Part shown: piece by piece, positions 52,855 through 61,444 of the stretch
How the letters are laid out: the number at the start of each line of letters is the position of its first letter
How positions within the stretch are numbered: the stretch's first letter is position 1
Origin: Rufibacter latericius
GTDB lineage: Bacteria > Bacteroidota > Bacteroidia > Cytophagales > Hymenobacteraceae
Direction of reading: 5' to 3'
Assembly: GCF_003721515.1 (NCBI RefSeq)
Contig: NZ_RJJD01000002.1
Location: 1 to 64,000 of the forward strand
DNA length: 64,000 nt
Program-made: the position numbers and the translations under genes
Notes under the pieces: model-generated
The model's input: only the letters and a program-made list of their open reading frames with translations
Databases searched by the model: none
What the model was told of the DNA's origin: nothing

Positions 52855-53478
52855 ATGAAAATCCTTGTCTTAGATAATTACGATTCTTTCACCTACAACC
52901 TGGTGCAGCTGCTTCGGGAACTAGGCTACGCCGAACAACTGGAAGTATTCCGCAACGATCAGATCACCCTGGAAGAGGTGGAGAAATATGACGTGATTTT
53001 ACTTTCTCCGGGTCCTGGTGTGCCCAGCGAAGCCGGTATCATGCCCGCTCTCTTGAAAAAATACGCCCCAACCAAGCGCATCATGGGCGTTTGCTTAGGC
53101 CACCAAGCCATCGCAGAAGCGTTTGGGGCGGAGTTGTCTAACCTGAAAGAGGTATTCCATGGGGTGTCTTCCACCATGCGGGTGGTCAACAACAATGAGC
53201 CCATGTTCAAAGAGTTGCCATCTACCTTCAACGTAGCCCGTTACCATTCCTGGACCGTAGTGCCTGAGTCGGTGCCAAGTGAGTTGAAAATCACGGCGGT
53301 AGATGAGAACGGCGAGGTGATGGCGCTGCGCCACAGCCAGTATGACGTGTGTGGTGTGCAGTTTCACCCAGAGTCCATCCTGACGGATTACGGCAAAGAC
53401 ATGCTGCAGAACTGGTTGCTGAACCCTACCAAGCGCGTAAATCAATGGACAACCTTTGCGGCTTCCCTGATCCTATGA
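52855..53478 (+). CDS. trpG: Anthranilate synthase component II (glutamine amidotransferase)
   Basis: This 207-residue class I amidotransferase has 'LDNYDSFTYNLVQLL', 'LSPGPGVPSEAG', the nucleophile Cys in 'MGVCLGHQAIAEAFG' and 'VQFHPESILT' with the catalytic His and Glu. It supplies ammonia to TrpE. Its stop TGA overlaps the trpD start in the sequence ATGA, indicating translational coupling. Confidence 0.95.
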   Translation: MKILVLDNYDSFTYNLVQLLRELGYAEQLEVFRNDQITLEEVEKYDVILLSPGPGVPSEAGIMPALLKKYAPTKRIMGVCLGHQAIAEAFGAELSNLKEVFHGVSSTMRVVNNNEPMFKELPSTFNVARYHSWTVVPESVPSELKITAVDENGEVMALRHSQYDVCGVQFHPESILTDYGKDMLQNWLLNPTKRVNQWTTFAASLIL

Positions 53479-54461
53479 AACAGGTGCTGCAACAATTGAT
53501 TGAACACAAGGCCCTCTCTAAAGATACTGCCAAACAGGTGCTCATCAACATTGGGCGGGGGCAATACAACACCAGCCAGATGGCTGCTTTCATGACCGTC
53601 TACCTCATGCGCAACATCACCGTGCATGAGCTGGAGGGTTTCCGGGAAGCCATGTTGGAACTCTGCCTGGTACCAGATTTGGGTACCGACCAGGTGATTG
53701 ACCTCTGCGGCACGGGCGGCGACGGCAAAGATACCTTCAACATCTCCACGCTGGCTTCCTTTGTAGTGGCCGGGGCCGGGTACAAGGTGGCGAAACACGG
53801 CAATAACGGCGTTTCTTCTATCTGCGGCTCGTCAAACGTAATGGCGCACCTGGGCTACACCTTTACAAACGACAGCACGGTTCTTAAGTGCAAACTGGAA
53901 GCCGCCAATATTTGCTTTCTACACGCCCCGCTGTTTCACCCGGCCATGAAAGAAGTTGCGCCCATCCGGAAGGACCTAGGCGTAAAAACGTTCTTTAACA
54001 TGCTGGGACCCATGATCAATCCGGCTAAACCGCATTTTCAGATGGTGGGGGTGTTCAGCCTGGAGTTGCTCCGGTTGTATACTTATCTGTACCAGCAGAC
54101 CGGTAAACGTTTTGTGTTGCTGCACGCGTTAGACGGTTATGATGAGGTTTCCTTAACAGGACCTTTCAAAATAGTGACGCCGCAGGGCGAGCAGATTCTT
54201 CACCCCTCGGACTTAGGATTGCCTACTTACCAGGAAAGCGACTTGGCAGGAGGAGAAACCGTGGAGGAATCTGCGGCTATCTTCATGAACGTACTGGAAG
54301 GTCGGGGAACCGCTGCCCAACAGGATGCCGTGGTGGCGAACGCGGGCCTAGGCATTTACTGTGCCGATGAGCGCCTGACTTTACCAGAATCTATCCAGAA
54401 AGCCCGCCACTCGCTCAACAACGGCTTAGCCCTAAACTCTTTTCTAACCTTATTAGCGTAA
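53475..54461 (+). CDS. trpD: Anthranilate phosphoribosyltransferase
   Basis: This 328-residue protein starts at the ATG overlapping the trpG stop (ATGA). An earlier in-frame start inside trpG is rejected. Motifs are 'DLCGTGGDGKDTFNISTLAS' (PRPP-binding), 'KHGNNGVSSICGSSNVMAHL', 'FLHAPLFHPAMKEVAPIRKD' and 'GPMINPAKP'. It joins anthranilate to PRPP, the second step of the Trp branch. Confidence 0.95.
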   Translation: MKQVLQQLIEHKALSKDTAKQVLINIGRGQYNTSQMAAFMTVYLMRNITVHELEGFREAMLELCLVPDLGTDQVIDLCGTGGDGKDTFNISTLASFVVAGAGYKVAKHGNNGVSSICGSSNVMAHLGYTFTNDSTVLKCKLEAANICFLHAPLFHPAMKEVAPIRKDLGVKTFFNMLGPMINPAKPHFQMVGVFSLELLRLYTYLYQQTGKRFVLLHALDGYDEVSLTGPFKIVTPQGEQILHPSDLGLPTYQESDLAGGETVEESAAIFMNVLEGRGTAAQQDAVVANAGLGIYCADERLTLPESIQKARHSLNNGLALNSFLTLLA

Positions 54462-54469
54462 CGTCCCAT

Positions 54470-55297
54470 ATGTCATCCACCATCTTAGATAAGATCATCG
54501 CCCACAAACGCCAGGAAGTTGCCGACCGTAAAAGCTTGGTGCCAACTGCTTTGCTGGAGCGCAGCATTTATTTTTCTTCACAACCCGTGTCGCTCCGTAA
54601 ATATGTGCAGCGCCCGGACCTGAACGGCATCATTGCCGAGTACAAGCGGAAGTCACCTTCCAAAGGTACCATCAACGCTTATGCTCCAGTGGAGCGCACC
54701 TCCATTGGGTACATGCAGGCGGGCGCCTCGGCTCTGTCAATCCTGACCGATGCTACTTTCTTCGGTGGCAAGAACGAGGACCTAACCACCGCGCGCAAAT
54801 TCAATTTCTGCCCCATACTGCGGAAAGATTTCGTGGTGGAAGAGTACCAGATCCTGGAAGCCAAGTCCATCGGGGCCGATGCCATTTTGTTGATTGCGGG
54901 GGTCCTAACAAAAGAGGAAGTCAGCCAGTTGGCTCAGTTTGCACATTCGTTGGGCTTGGAGGTGTTGTTAGAGGTTCATAACCGCGAAGAACTGGAGCGC
55001 ACCATCACCCCGCACGTAGACCTGATTGGCGTGAACAACCGTAACCTGCACGATTTCTCGGTTGATATCAAAACCTCCGTGGAACTGGCACCCTTTATCC
55101 CAAACGATTTTGTGAAAGTATCGGAGAGTGGATTGAGTGAGGCCGCCAGCATTCTGGAACTTCGCCAGCACGGTTATGAAGGCTTCCTGATGGGGGAGAC
55201 CTTCATGCGCCAGAGTCGCCCGGAGAAAGCTTGCGCCGCATTTGTAGAGGAACTGAAGAAGCTGAATGTCATCAAAAGCCTTTCTTTTTCGGTTTAA
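54470..55297 (+). CDS. trpC: Indole-3-glycerol-phosphate synthase
   Basis: This 275-residue TIM barrel has 'AEYKRKSPSKGTIN', 'LRKDFVVEEYQILEAKSIGA', 'LLEVHNREELER', 'GVNNRNLHDFSVD' and 'VSESGLSEAA'. It closes CdRP to indole-3-glycerol phosphate. It starts 8 bases after trpD, and its stop codon lies in the first arm of a palindrome. TrpF is a separate gene here rather than fused. Confidence 0.95.
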   Translation: MSSTILDKIIAHKRQEVADRKSLVPTALLERSIYFSSQPVSLRKYVQRPDLNGIIAEYKRKSPSKGTINAYAPVERTSIGYMQAGASALSILTDATFFGGKNEDLTTARKFNFCPILRKDFVVEEYQILEAKSIGADAILLIAGVLTKEEVSQLAQFAHSLGLEVLLEVHNREELERTITPHVDLIGVNNRNLHDFSVDIKTSVELAPFIPNDFVKVSESGLSEAASILELRQHGYEGFLMGETFMRQSRPEKACAAFVEELKKLNVIKSLSFSV

Positions 55298-55326
55298 GGC
55301 CGAATTCTTAAAAAGAGGCCTAAAGC
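55292..55326. repeat. Palindrome inside the trp operon (trpC-trpF)
   Basis: GTTTAAGGCC and GGCCTAAAGC flank a T/A-rich interior. The first arm includes the trpC stop codon. Like the copy between trpE and trpG, it is intra-operonic. Confidence 0.55.
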
Positions 55327-55393
55327 AGTCGAGATTATCTCTTGATAGTTGAATTCATACCAGTCCTAAACGGACAGCCTAAATACAAAAAGA

Positions 55394-56029
55394 ATGCCCT
55401 ACCAGAACCTTAAGATAAAAGTTTGCGGCATGAAGTACAGCGAGAACATAACCGAGCTCCTGTTTCTTCAGCCAGATTACGTGGGGTTTATCTTTTACGA
55501 AAAGTCGCCCCGGTTCATCTCAACACAGGTGGACGTTTTCTCGTCGGTTTTCCCGAAGGGGACCCAAAAAGTAGGGGTGTTCGTGGACGAGGAAGCTTCC
55601 GTGATTCTGCAGAAAGTGACCGATCTTGGGTTAGGAATGGTGCAGTTACACGGGCATGAATCGCCAAAGGAGTGCCAGGAATTGAGAGAATCGGGACTCA
55701 CGGTGATGAAGGCGTTCAGGGTAGGCGCTGGGTTTGACTTCTCGCAATTACAGGAATACGCGCCTAGCTGTGATTATTTCCTGTTTGATGCCAGCGGGGA
55801 AAACCCCGGTGGAAATGGGGTTCGGTTTAATTGGGAACTGCTAAAGGAGTACCAATTAGGAGTGCCTTTTTTCCTGAGCGGAGGCATTGACTTGGAGCAC
55901 ATCGCAGAGATAAAGGCCCTGCGTTTGCCTCAGCTGTATGGTTTGGATTTGAACAGCAAGTTTGAAATTCAGCCTGGCCTGAAGGACATCAACCGCCTGA
56001 AACAATTTTTTGAAGAGATTAAAGCATAA
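55394..56029 (+). CDS. trpF: Phosphoribosylanthranilate isomerase
   Basis: This 211-residue TIM barrel has 'IKVCGMKYSENITELLFLQP', 'DYVGFIFYEKSPRFIS', 'VGVFVDEEASVI', 'LFDASGENPGGNGVRFNWEL' and 'FFLSGGIDLEHIAEI'. It isomerises PRA to CdRP between the TrpD and TrpC steps. The gene is preceded by about 95 bases that include a palindrome. Confidence 0.94.
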   Translation: MPYQNLKIKVCGMKYSENITELLFLQPDYVGFIFYEKSPRFISTQVDVFSSVFPKGTQKVGVFVDEEASVILQKVTDLGLGMVQLHGHESPKECQELRESGLTVMKAFRVGAGFDFSQLQEYAPSCDYFLFDASGENPGGNGVRFNWELLKEYQLGVPFFLSGGIDLEHIAEIKALRLPQLYGLDLNSKFEIQPGLKDINRLKQFFEEIKA

Positions 56030-56098
56030 GCATTGTCATTAAAGGAGTTATAAAACAATTTGCCTGTTTTCTGGCTTCTGGATTTATACGAAATAGGA

Positions 56099-57295
56099 AT
56101 GGAATACGGAGTTAATGAACGTGGCTATTATGGCCAATTTGGCGGGGCTTTCATCCCGGAAATGCTTTACCCCAATGTAGAGGAACTGCGGGAAAAGTAT
56201 CTGACCATCATCCAGGAACCCGAGTTCCAGCAGGAAATGCAGGAGCTGCTCCGCGACTATGTGGGTCGGCCCACGCCGTTGTACCTGGCCAAGCGGCTTT
56301 CAGAACGGTACAACACCAAGATTTACCTCAAGCGGGAAGACCTGAACCATACCGGGGCCCACAAAATCAACAACACGGTGGGGCAAATCCTGCTGGCGAA
56401 ACGTCTGGGCAAGAAACGCATCATCGCTGAGACCGGGGCCGGACAGCACGGCGTGGCCACCGCTACCGTTTGTGCCCTGGCTGGTCTGGAGTGCATTGTG
56501 TACATGGGCAAGATAGATACCGAGCGGCAACGACCCAACGTGGAGAAAATGCGCCTGCTGGGAGCTACAGTGGTGCCGGTGACCTCTGGTTCGCAGACGC
56601 TGAAAGATGCCACTAACGAGGCCATCCGGGACTGGATCAACCACCCCGAGGACACGCATTACATCATCGGCTCGGTAGTGGGTCCGCACCCGTACCCGGA
56701 TATGGTGGCCCGTTTTCAGTCCGTTATTTCAGAAGAGATCAGAAAACAGTTGCTGGAGAAGGAAGGACGCGAGTTACCTGATTACGTGGTGGCCTGCGTG
56801 GGTGGTGGTTCTAATGCAGCCGGTGCCTTTTACCATTTCCTGGATGAACCTGAAGTGAAACTGATTGCGGTGGAGGCGGCAGGGCTGGGCGTAGACTCCG
56901 GCCATTCGGCGGCTACTTCAGTGCTGGGGAAAACCGGTATCATCCACGGAAGTAAAACCCTGCTCATGCAAACCGAAGACGGCCAGATCACCGAGCCTTA
57001 TTCAATCTCCGCTGGCCTGGATTACCCCGGAGTGGGCCCTCAGCACGCCCATTTGGCGCAGACCGGCCGAGCCCGCTTCATCGCCATCACCGATGCCGAT
57101 GCCATGGAAGCCCTGCGTGAGTTGAGCCGCCTGGAAGGCATCATTCCGGCCATTGAAAGCTCTCACGCCCTTGCAGCTTTGAAAGAAATCAAGGCTTGTC
57201 CCCAGGACGTTGTCGTTCTGAATTTATCTGGCCGCGGCGACAAAGACCTTAATACCATTCTTACTTACTTTGAACAACAAGATGGAGCACAATAG
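56099..57295 (+). CDS. trpB: Tryptophan synthase beta chain
   Basis: This 398-residue protein starts at the ATG at 56099 ([20 protein letters not shown]); a TTG further upstream gives a non-conserved extension. The PLP Lys lies in '[14 protein letters not shown]', the phosphate-binding loop in '[15 protein letters not shown]', and '[15 protein letters not shown]' forms the active site. It condenses indole with serine. It overlaps trpA by 14 bases. Confidence 0.95.
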   Translation: MEYGVNERGYYGQFGGAFIPEMLYPNVEELREKYLTIIQEPEFQQEMQELLRDYVGRPTPLYLAKRLSERYNTKIYLKREDLNHTGAHKINNTVGQILLAKRLGKKRIIAETGAGQHGVATATVCALAGLECIVYMGKIDTERQRPNVEKMRLLGATVVPVTSGSQTLKDATNEAIRDWINHPEDTHYIIGSVVGPHPYPDMVARFQSVISEEIRKQLLEKEGRELPDYVVACVGGGSNAAGAFYHFLDEPEVKLIAVEAAGLGVDSGHSAATSVLGKTGIIHGSKTLLMQTEDGQITEPYSISAGLDYPGVGPQHAHLAQTGRARFIAITDADAMEALRELSRLEGIIPAIESSHALAALKEIKACPQDVVVLNLSGRGDKDLNTILTYFEQQDGAQ

Positions 57296-58061
57296 ACTCA
57301 CGCGCCTGTTTCGGGAGAAAAGCGGAAATCTACTCAACATTTACTTTACCGCCGGTTACCCCAAATTAGAAGACACCGTCACTATTCTGGAGGAGCTGGA
57401 AGCAGCCGGGGCAGACCTGGTAGAGATTGGAATGCCTTTCTCAGACCCGCTCGCCGATGGTCCCACTATTCAAGCCAGCAATCAGGTAGCACTGGAGAAT
57501 GGCATGTCCATCAAGATGTTATTGCAACAACTGGCGCAAGTTAGGGAGAAGGTGACGTTACCTATTATCTTGATGGGTTACCTGAACCCGGTGATGCAGT
57601 ATGGCTTTGAACGTTTCTGCGAAGACGCAGCTAAAGTAGGTGTGGACGGCCTCATCCTTCCTGATTTGCCTTTTGCCGAGTACGAAGAAGAGTACAAGCC
57701 CATCCTGGAGAAACACGGCCTCAGCCTCATTTTCCTCATCACGCCCCAGACCTCAGAGGACCGCATCCGGCAGATTGACGCGCTCACCAATTCATTTATT
57801 TACATGGTTTCCAGTGCCAGCACTACCGGAAGCCAGGTACAGACATCAGAAGCCCAGGAAGCGTATTTCTCCAAGGTGAAAAATCTGGGTTTGAAGAATC
57901 CTTTACTTATCGGGTTTGGGATTAGCGACAAGCCTTCGTTTGAAATGGCCTGCCTTTCGGCCCATGGAGCCATCATTGGTAGTGCTTTTATCAAAGCCTT
58001 GCAGCAACCACAGGAGGTGCGCCAAAACGTAAGATCGTTCCTGAAGACGCTCAGGAATTGA
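57282..58061 (+). CDS. trpA: Tryptophan synthase alpha chain
   Basis: This 259-residue protein has its ATG at 57282 inside trpB, 14 bases before the trpB stop; an in-frame TTG four codons upstream is possible but less likely. '[18 protein letters not shown]', '[20 protein letters not shown]' and '[19 protein letters not shown]' carry the catalytic Glu and Asp. It releases indole from indole-glycerol phosphate and channels it to TrpB. It is the last of the seven trp genes. Confidence 0.95.
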   Translation: MEHNRLTRLFREKSGNLLNIYFTAGYPKLEDTVTILEELEAAGADLVEIGMPFSDPLADGPTIQASNQVALENGMSIKMLLQQLAQVREKVTLPIILMGYLNPVMQYGFERFCEDAAKVGVDGLILPDLPFAEYEEEYKPILEKHGLSLIFLITPQTSEDRIRQIDALTNSFIYMVSSASTTGSQVQTSEAQEAYFSKVKNLGLKNPLLIGFGISDKPSFEMACLSAHGAIIGSAFIKALQQPQEVRQNVRSFLKTLRN

Positions 58062-58163
58062 TGTGAGAGGGAGAAGAGGCTGGCATTTAATCTGGGTAAA
58101 CCCCTTTGACTTTGCTTTACCGCTTCTTTGAGCTAATCATTTCGCACTACTTAACTTAAAAAG

Positions 58164-59177
58164 ATGCTCATTCAATTACAACAAGATATACGTCCCGAGG
58201 ACAAAGCGGCCATTGTCAACAAGGCCAAAGAGCTGAAATACAAAACCACCGAAGTGGTGACCCAGGCGGGCCATTACCTGGTAGGCACCGGAAAAGCCGA
58301 TTTTGATGTGCGCGCCATCGGGCATTTGCAGGGCATCAAAGACATCCACATTGTGTCGGATGATTATCGGCTGGTTTCCAGAAAATGGAAGGTAAACCCC
58401 ACCGTCATTGATTTCGGAGACGGGCTGAAGGTGCAGGAGGGAGACCTGACCATCATGGCCGGACCCTGCTCCATTGAGAACGAAGACCAAATTGAGAAAA
58501 CCATCCAGCACCTGGTGTCCCAGAACGTGCGCTTCATGCGCGGAGGCGTGTTCAAGCCGCGTTCCTCGCCGTATTCCTTCCGCGGGTTGGGGTTGGAAGG
58601 CCTTAAACTCTTCTATGACATGTGCCGCGCCCACGGCATCAAGATCGTGACCGAGGTGATGCAGGTGTCGCAGATTGCGCCTATGGAGCCGTACACCGAT
58701 GTTTTCCAGGTGGGAGCCCGCAATACCCAAAACTTCAACCTACTTGATGAACTGGGCAAGGTAGACAAACCAATCCTGCTAAAGCGCGGCATCTCCGGTA
58801 CCATTGACGAACTGTTGTACTCAGCAGAATACATCTTCTCGGGCGGAAACGAAAAGCTGATGCTTTGCGAACGAGGCATCAGAACCTACGAAACCGCTAG
58901 TCGAAACACCCTTGACCTGAACGCCATCCCCATCCTCAAAGAAAAGACGCACTTACCTGTGATTGTGGATCCTTCTCACGGAATCGGAATACGGGAATAT
59001 GTGGAGCCCATGGCTTTGGCCGCTATCATGGCTGGCGCCGACGGCATCATCTACGAAACCCACGAGAAACCCGAGGAAGCGGCGTCTGATGGGGCGCAAA
59101 CCCTCAGCTTCAATGAGTCTGAGCGCCTGATTCAAAAGATGAGAAAGACTTTCGCGCTTCGGAAAGAACTGGTGTAA
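58164..59177 (+). CDS. aroF: DAHP synthase, AroF type with ferredoxin-like N-terminus
   Basis: This 337-residue protein has an N-terminal ferredoxin-like regulatory domain (1-68) and a KDOPS-like DAHP synthase barrel with 'MAGPCSIENEDQIEKTI', 'MRGGVFKPRSSPYSFRGLG' and 'IVDPSHGIGIREY'. In Thermotoga-type enzymes that N-terminal domain gives feedback inhibition by aromatic amino acids. It follows trpA by 102 bases on the same strand and probably belongs to the trp transcript. It is a different subfamily from the DAHP synthase at 40279. Confidence 0.92.
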   Translation: MLIQLQQDIRPEDKAAIVNKAKELKYKTTEVVTQAGHYLVGTGKADFDVRAIGHLQGIKDIHIVSDDYRLVSRKWKVNPTVIDFGDGLKVQEGDLTIMAGPCSIENEDQIEKTIQHLVSQNVRFMRGGVFKPRSSPYSFRGLGLEGLKLFYDMCRAHGIKIVTEVMQVSQIAPMEPYTDVFQVGARNTQNFNLLDELGKVDKPILLKRGISGTIDELLYSAEYIFSGGNEKLMLCERGIRTYETASRNTLDLNAIPILKEKTHLPVIVDPSHGIGIREYVEPMALAAIMAGADGIIYETHEKPEEAASDGAQTLSFNESERLIQKMRKTFALRKELV

Positions 59178-59527
59178 ACTGAACTTGGTTGGACCCCATG
59201 TTGGGTGGTTGGCATTTATTTTAAGGCCATTTTACAAAAAGTAGCCCAAAAGCAAGCAAAGGGAAGGATGGATTTATCTTGGTCAAATAAATAGCTGCTG
59301 CCAATAGTTTATTTATCAAACCTGAAGGAAAAGTTGTTTTCGCCAAGTTGTTGCTTACTTGATGATTACCATCAGATAACCGGAAAGAGAAATAAAACCG
59401 AGGTGTTTTGGTGCATCTTTTTTGAAAAAGGTCAGTATATGGTACCAAAGAAGAATGCAGGAAGGAAGAATCAATAAAGCTCTTTCCACTTGTCTTTCAC
59501 TTAGAAGTTAAATAAGTATAAAATTTC

Positions 59528-59558
59528 TTGTGAATATTAGAGAGGTTTTATATATTCG
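59528..59558 (+). promoter_or_regulatory. Candidate Bacteroidota promoter
   Basis: TTG (59528-59530) and TATATTCG (59551-59558) with 20 bases between them approximate the -33/-7 pair; the -7 differs from TAnnTTTG at one position. Transcription would start at about 59563, just before the short open frame at 59567. Confidence 0.5.
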
Positions 59559-59566
59559 AATCAGTT

Positions 59567-59659
59567 ATGAAAACATTTGCCCTATCTCTCATTATTGTCA
59601 ATTGCCAACCGTACGCGAAACGTACCGGAGCAGGAACGATATGGGCTGATTTCAAATGA
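59567..59659 (+). CDS. Candidate leader peptide upstream of the hydroxylase-like gene
   Basis: This 30-residue open frame starts MKTFALSLIIVNCQPYAKRT and ends at TGA 59657. It begins within a few bases of the predicted transcription start, as in the trp leader. It has single Phe, Tyr and Trp codons plus a second Phe near the end, with no run of any one codon, so the sensed amino acid is not evident. Its single Tyr codon (59611-59613 region) falls in the first arm of a possible pause hairpin. Confidence 0.4.
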   Translation: MKTFALSLIIVNCQPYAKRTGAGTIWADFK

Positions 59660-59726
59660 TCTAAATTAGCGATTAACAAAATCCCATATGAAGCCTGGCT
59701 CCGGAAAACGGAACCAGGCTTTTTTT
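59611..59726 (+). promoter_or_regulatory. Attenuator-like structure before the hydroxylase-like gene
   Basis: Terminator: AGCCTGG-C-TCCG (59692-59703) pairs with CGGA-A-CCAGGCT (59709-59720), 11 pairs with one internal mismatch, followed by six T, and ends 14 bases before the gene. Antiterminator: CCGGAGCAGG (59625-59634) pairs with CCTGGCTCCGG (59694-59704), ten pairs with one bulge. A third hairpin, GTACG/CGTAC (59611-59625), would compete with the antiterminator. All three parts of a ribosome-mediated attenuator are present. Confidence 0.65.
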
Positions 59727-59740
59727 ATATACCCAAAGCC

Positions 59741-60496
59741 ATGTATCAGCAACAGTATCATCAGTACAGCATCAGGGAACAACAAACCTGGAACATCTTG
59801 TACACCAAACGCGCAGAAGCACTTTCTGCCGTGGTCTCTGCGCCCTTTTGGGAAGGAGTAAACGCACTGGAACTGAAGGCTTATTTTATTCCCGAGTTCC
59901 AGAAAGTGAACTTCCACCTGAGGCAGTTCACTGAATGGGAATTGGTGGCAGTAGAAGAGCCCTTGCGGCCCCGGCAGGTGTTGAGCAGATGGGCCAAACA
60001 GAAGTTTCCGGCCATCACCTCGTTGCGCCCTCACGCTGACACCGATCTGCGCCTGCAAGGAGGCCAAGACCTGTTCCAGGATGTTTTCGGTCTATTACCC
60101 TGGATTTTACAGCCTGAGGTGGCTGATTTTATGCAGCGTTTAGGCCAATTGTCTTTACAGCACAAAGATCCAGCCGCAACAGATTTGTTATGGCGCCTGG
60201 CGCAGCACTTGTTGGGCAACGGCCTCCTGCGTGATGCCAGCGGCAATGTGACTTTGTTCGGAGCAAACTTAATCTCCAATGCCCCAGAAGCCGCAAAAGC
60301 CTTGAAAAGCGAGAACGCCTGGCACCCCATTGGCTTAGAGGAAATCTTGGCGCAACCTTACAAAACAGGGGAAAAGCCAGAGGTCTATTTTGTTCTGGAA
60401 AGCTTCTCAGACTTAACCCGTTTGGTGGAGCAACTGGAGAAAGAAGGCTTACCAGTTGTGGAGATTCCTGCCCACTGGCAAATGATGGCAAGTTAA
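59741..60496 (+). CDS. Aromatic amino acid hydroxylase homologue lacking iron ligands
   Basis: This 251-residue protein aligns with bacterial phenylalanine 4-hydroxylases along most of its length: 'YSIREQQTWNILYTKR', 'IPEFQKVNFHLRQFTEWELV', 'LFQDVFGLLPWILQPEVADF', 'VTLFGANLISN' and 'PEVYFVLESFSDL'. In active enzymes the iron is held by HDxFGH and a Glu four residues after a Trp. Here these positions are Gln113, Leu118 and Gln155, so all three ligands are gone. It cannot be a normal iron hydroxylase and may bind Phe or pterin as a regulator. It lies directly after the trp/aroF operon. Confidence 0.8.
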   Translation: MYQQQYHQYSIREQQTWNILYTKRAEALSAVVSAPFWEGVNALELKAYFIPEFQKVNFHLRQFTEWELVAVEEPLRPRQVLSRWAKQKFPAITSLRPHADTDLRLQGGQDLFQDVFGLLPWILQPEVADFMQRLGQLSLQHKDPAATDLLWRLAQHLLGNGLLRDASGNVTLFGANLISNAPEAAKALKSENAWHPIGLEEILAQPYKTGEKPEVYFVLESFSDLTRLVEQLEKEGLPVVEIPAHWQMMAS

Positions 60497-60520
60497 TTTT
60501 ATAGTTTACCCATAGACCAA

Positions 60521-60585
60521 AAAAGGTTGGAATTACCGCGCTTCGCTCTTCTTGTAAGAACGGAGGACGGTAATCCCAACCTTTT
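60521..60585. terminator. Two-way terminator between convergent genes
   Basis: AAAAGGTTGGAATTACCG (60521-60538) and CGGTAATCCCAACCTTTT (60568-60585) form a long, nearly perfect stem with an A run and a T run at its outer ends. It separates the 3' ends of the hydroxylase-like (+) and esterase (-) genes. Confidence 0.75.
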
Positions 60586-60624
60586 ACTTTTAAACCCTTA
60601 AAGGTTTTTTTAAAGAAAGTAATA

Positions 60625-61299
60625 CTAGAGAACGTCTTTCAGCACCTCCCACACGTTGCTGGCAAGGATTTTTTGGCCTGCGGCGGTGGGGTGAACACCA
60701 TCGGGTTGGTTGAGGGAACGAACTCCACCCACGCCTTCCAGCAGGAATGGCACCAAGGCCATGTTGTTCTCGTTGGCCAGTTCCCTGAAAATCACCCGGA
60801 ACTCACCTGCGTATTTTCCGCCCATATTAGGAGGGACCTCCATACCGGCCATGACTAGTTTGGCATTTGGGTATTTGGCTTTCACCTTATCTACGATAGC
60901 CTGTAGGTTCTTTTTGGTTTCGGAGGGCGGGATCCCGCGGAGTCCATCATTGGCGCCTAATTCCAGCACAAACACATCCACGGGTTGGCGCAAGAGCCAA
61001 TCGATTCGGTTTTTACCTCCCGCCGAGGTTTCTCCGCTTAAGCCCGCGTTAATGGCTTTGTAGGGTAGATCCAGCGAATCTATTTTTTTCTGGATCAGGG
61101 CGGGGAAAGATTCCGAAGGATTCAAGCCATAGCCGGCCGTGAGGCTATTGCCAAAGAAGAGGATGTTTTTCATAGTTTCGGGCGCCTTTTTAGCTGCTTC
61201 TTTTTTTGCCTGGGCTTCGTCTTGGGCATCTCCGTTCCCGGAGCAACCCACCGCCAGCAAGGCAAGGAGCAAGAGGTAGATGAATGAATGCTTATACAT
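60625..61299 (-). CDS. SGNH/GDSL esterase lipoprotein (TesA-like)
   Basis: From the ATG at 61299 this is a 224-residue protein with a lipoprotein signal (MYKHSFIYLLLLALLAVGCS, lipobox Cys at 19). SGNH blocks are 'ILFFGNSLTAGYGLNPSESF' (nucleophile Ser; GNSL instead of GDSL), 'AGLSGETSAGGKNRIDWLL', 'VLELGANDGLRGI' and the C-terminal 'DGVHPTAAGQK' (Asp-x-x-His). It is a lysophospholipase/arylesterase anchored to the envelope. It is divergent from an ABC ATPase-permease pair, the same arrangement as tesA and ybbAP in E. coli. Confidence 0.9.
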   Translation of the reverse strand: MYKHSFIYLLLLALLAVGCSGNGDAQDEAQAKKEAAKKAPETMKNILFFGNSLTAGYGLNPSESFPALIQKKIDSLDLPYKAINAGLSGETSAGGKNRIDWLLRQPVDVFVLELGANDGLRGIPPSETKKNLQAIVDKVKAKYPNAKLVMAGMEVPPNMGGKYAGEFRVIFRELANENNMALVPFLLEGVGGVRSLNQPDGVHPTAAGQKILASNVWEVLKDVL

Positions 61300-61444
61300 G
61301 GTTAATGGTTTCTTGTTCACCTGCAAAGAAAGTACTTATAACTTGTTTCAGACGTTTGAGGTTTAAACAAAGGAATTTAAATCCTGTTCTGTAATTTTCC
61401 GTTGGCTTTAACAGCCGTAAACCAAATTCCTTTAAACCACCAAC

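Larger units (their letters stand above)
59178..59740. other. Regulatory intergenic region before the hydroxylase-like gene
   Basis: These 563 bases contain a degenerate palindrome copy (about 59215-59253), a promoter-like pair, a short open frame and mutually exclusive hairpins ending in a terminator just before the next gene. The stretch 59254-59527 shows no recognised feature. Confidence 0.6.

Noticed and set aside
53349-53474. Upstream extension of trpD inside trpG
   Set aside because: The extension is out-of-frame trpG sequence; the ATGA overlap at 53475 gives the conserved TrpD N-terminus.
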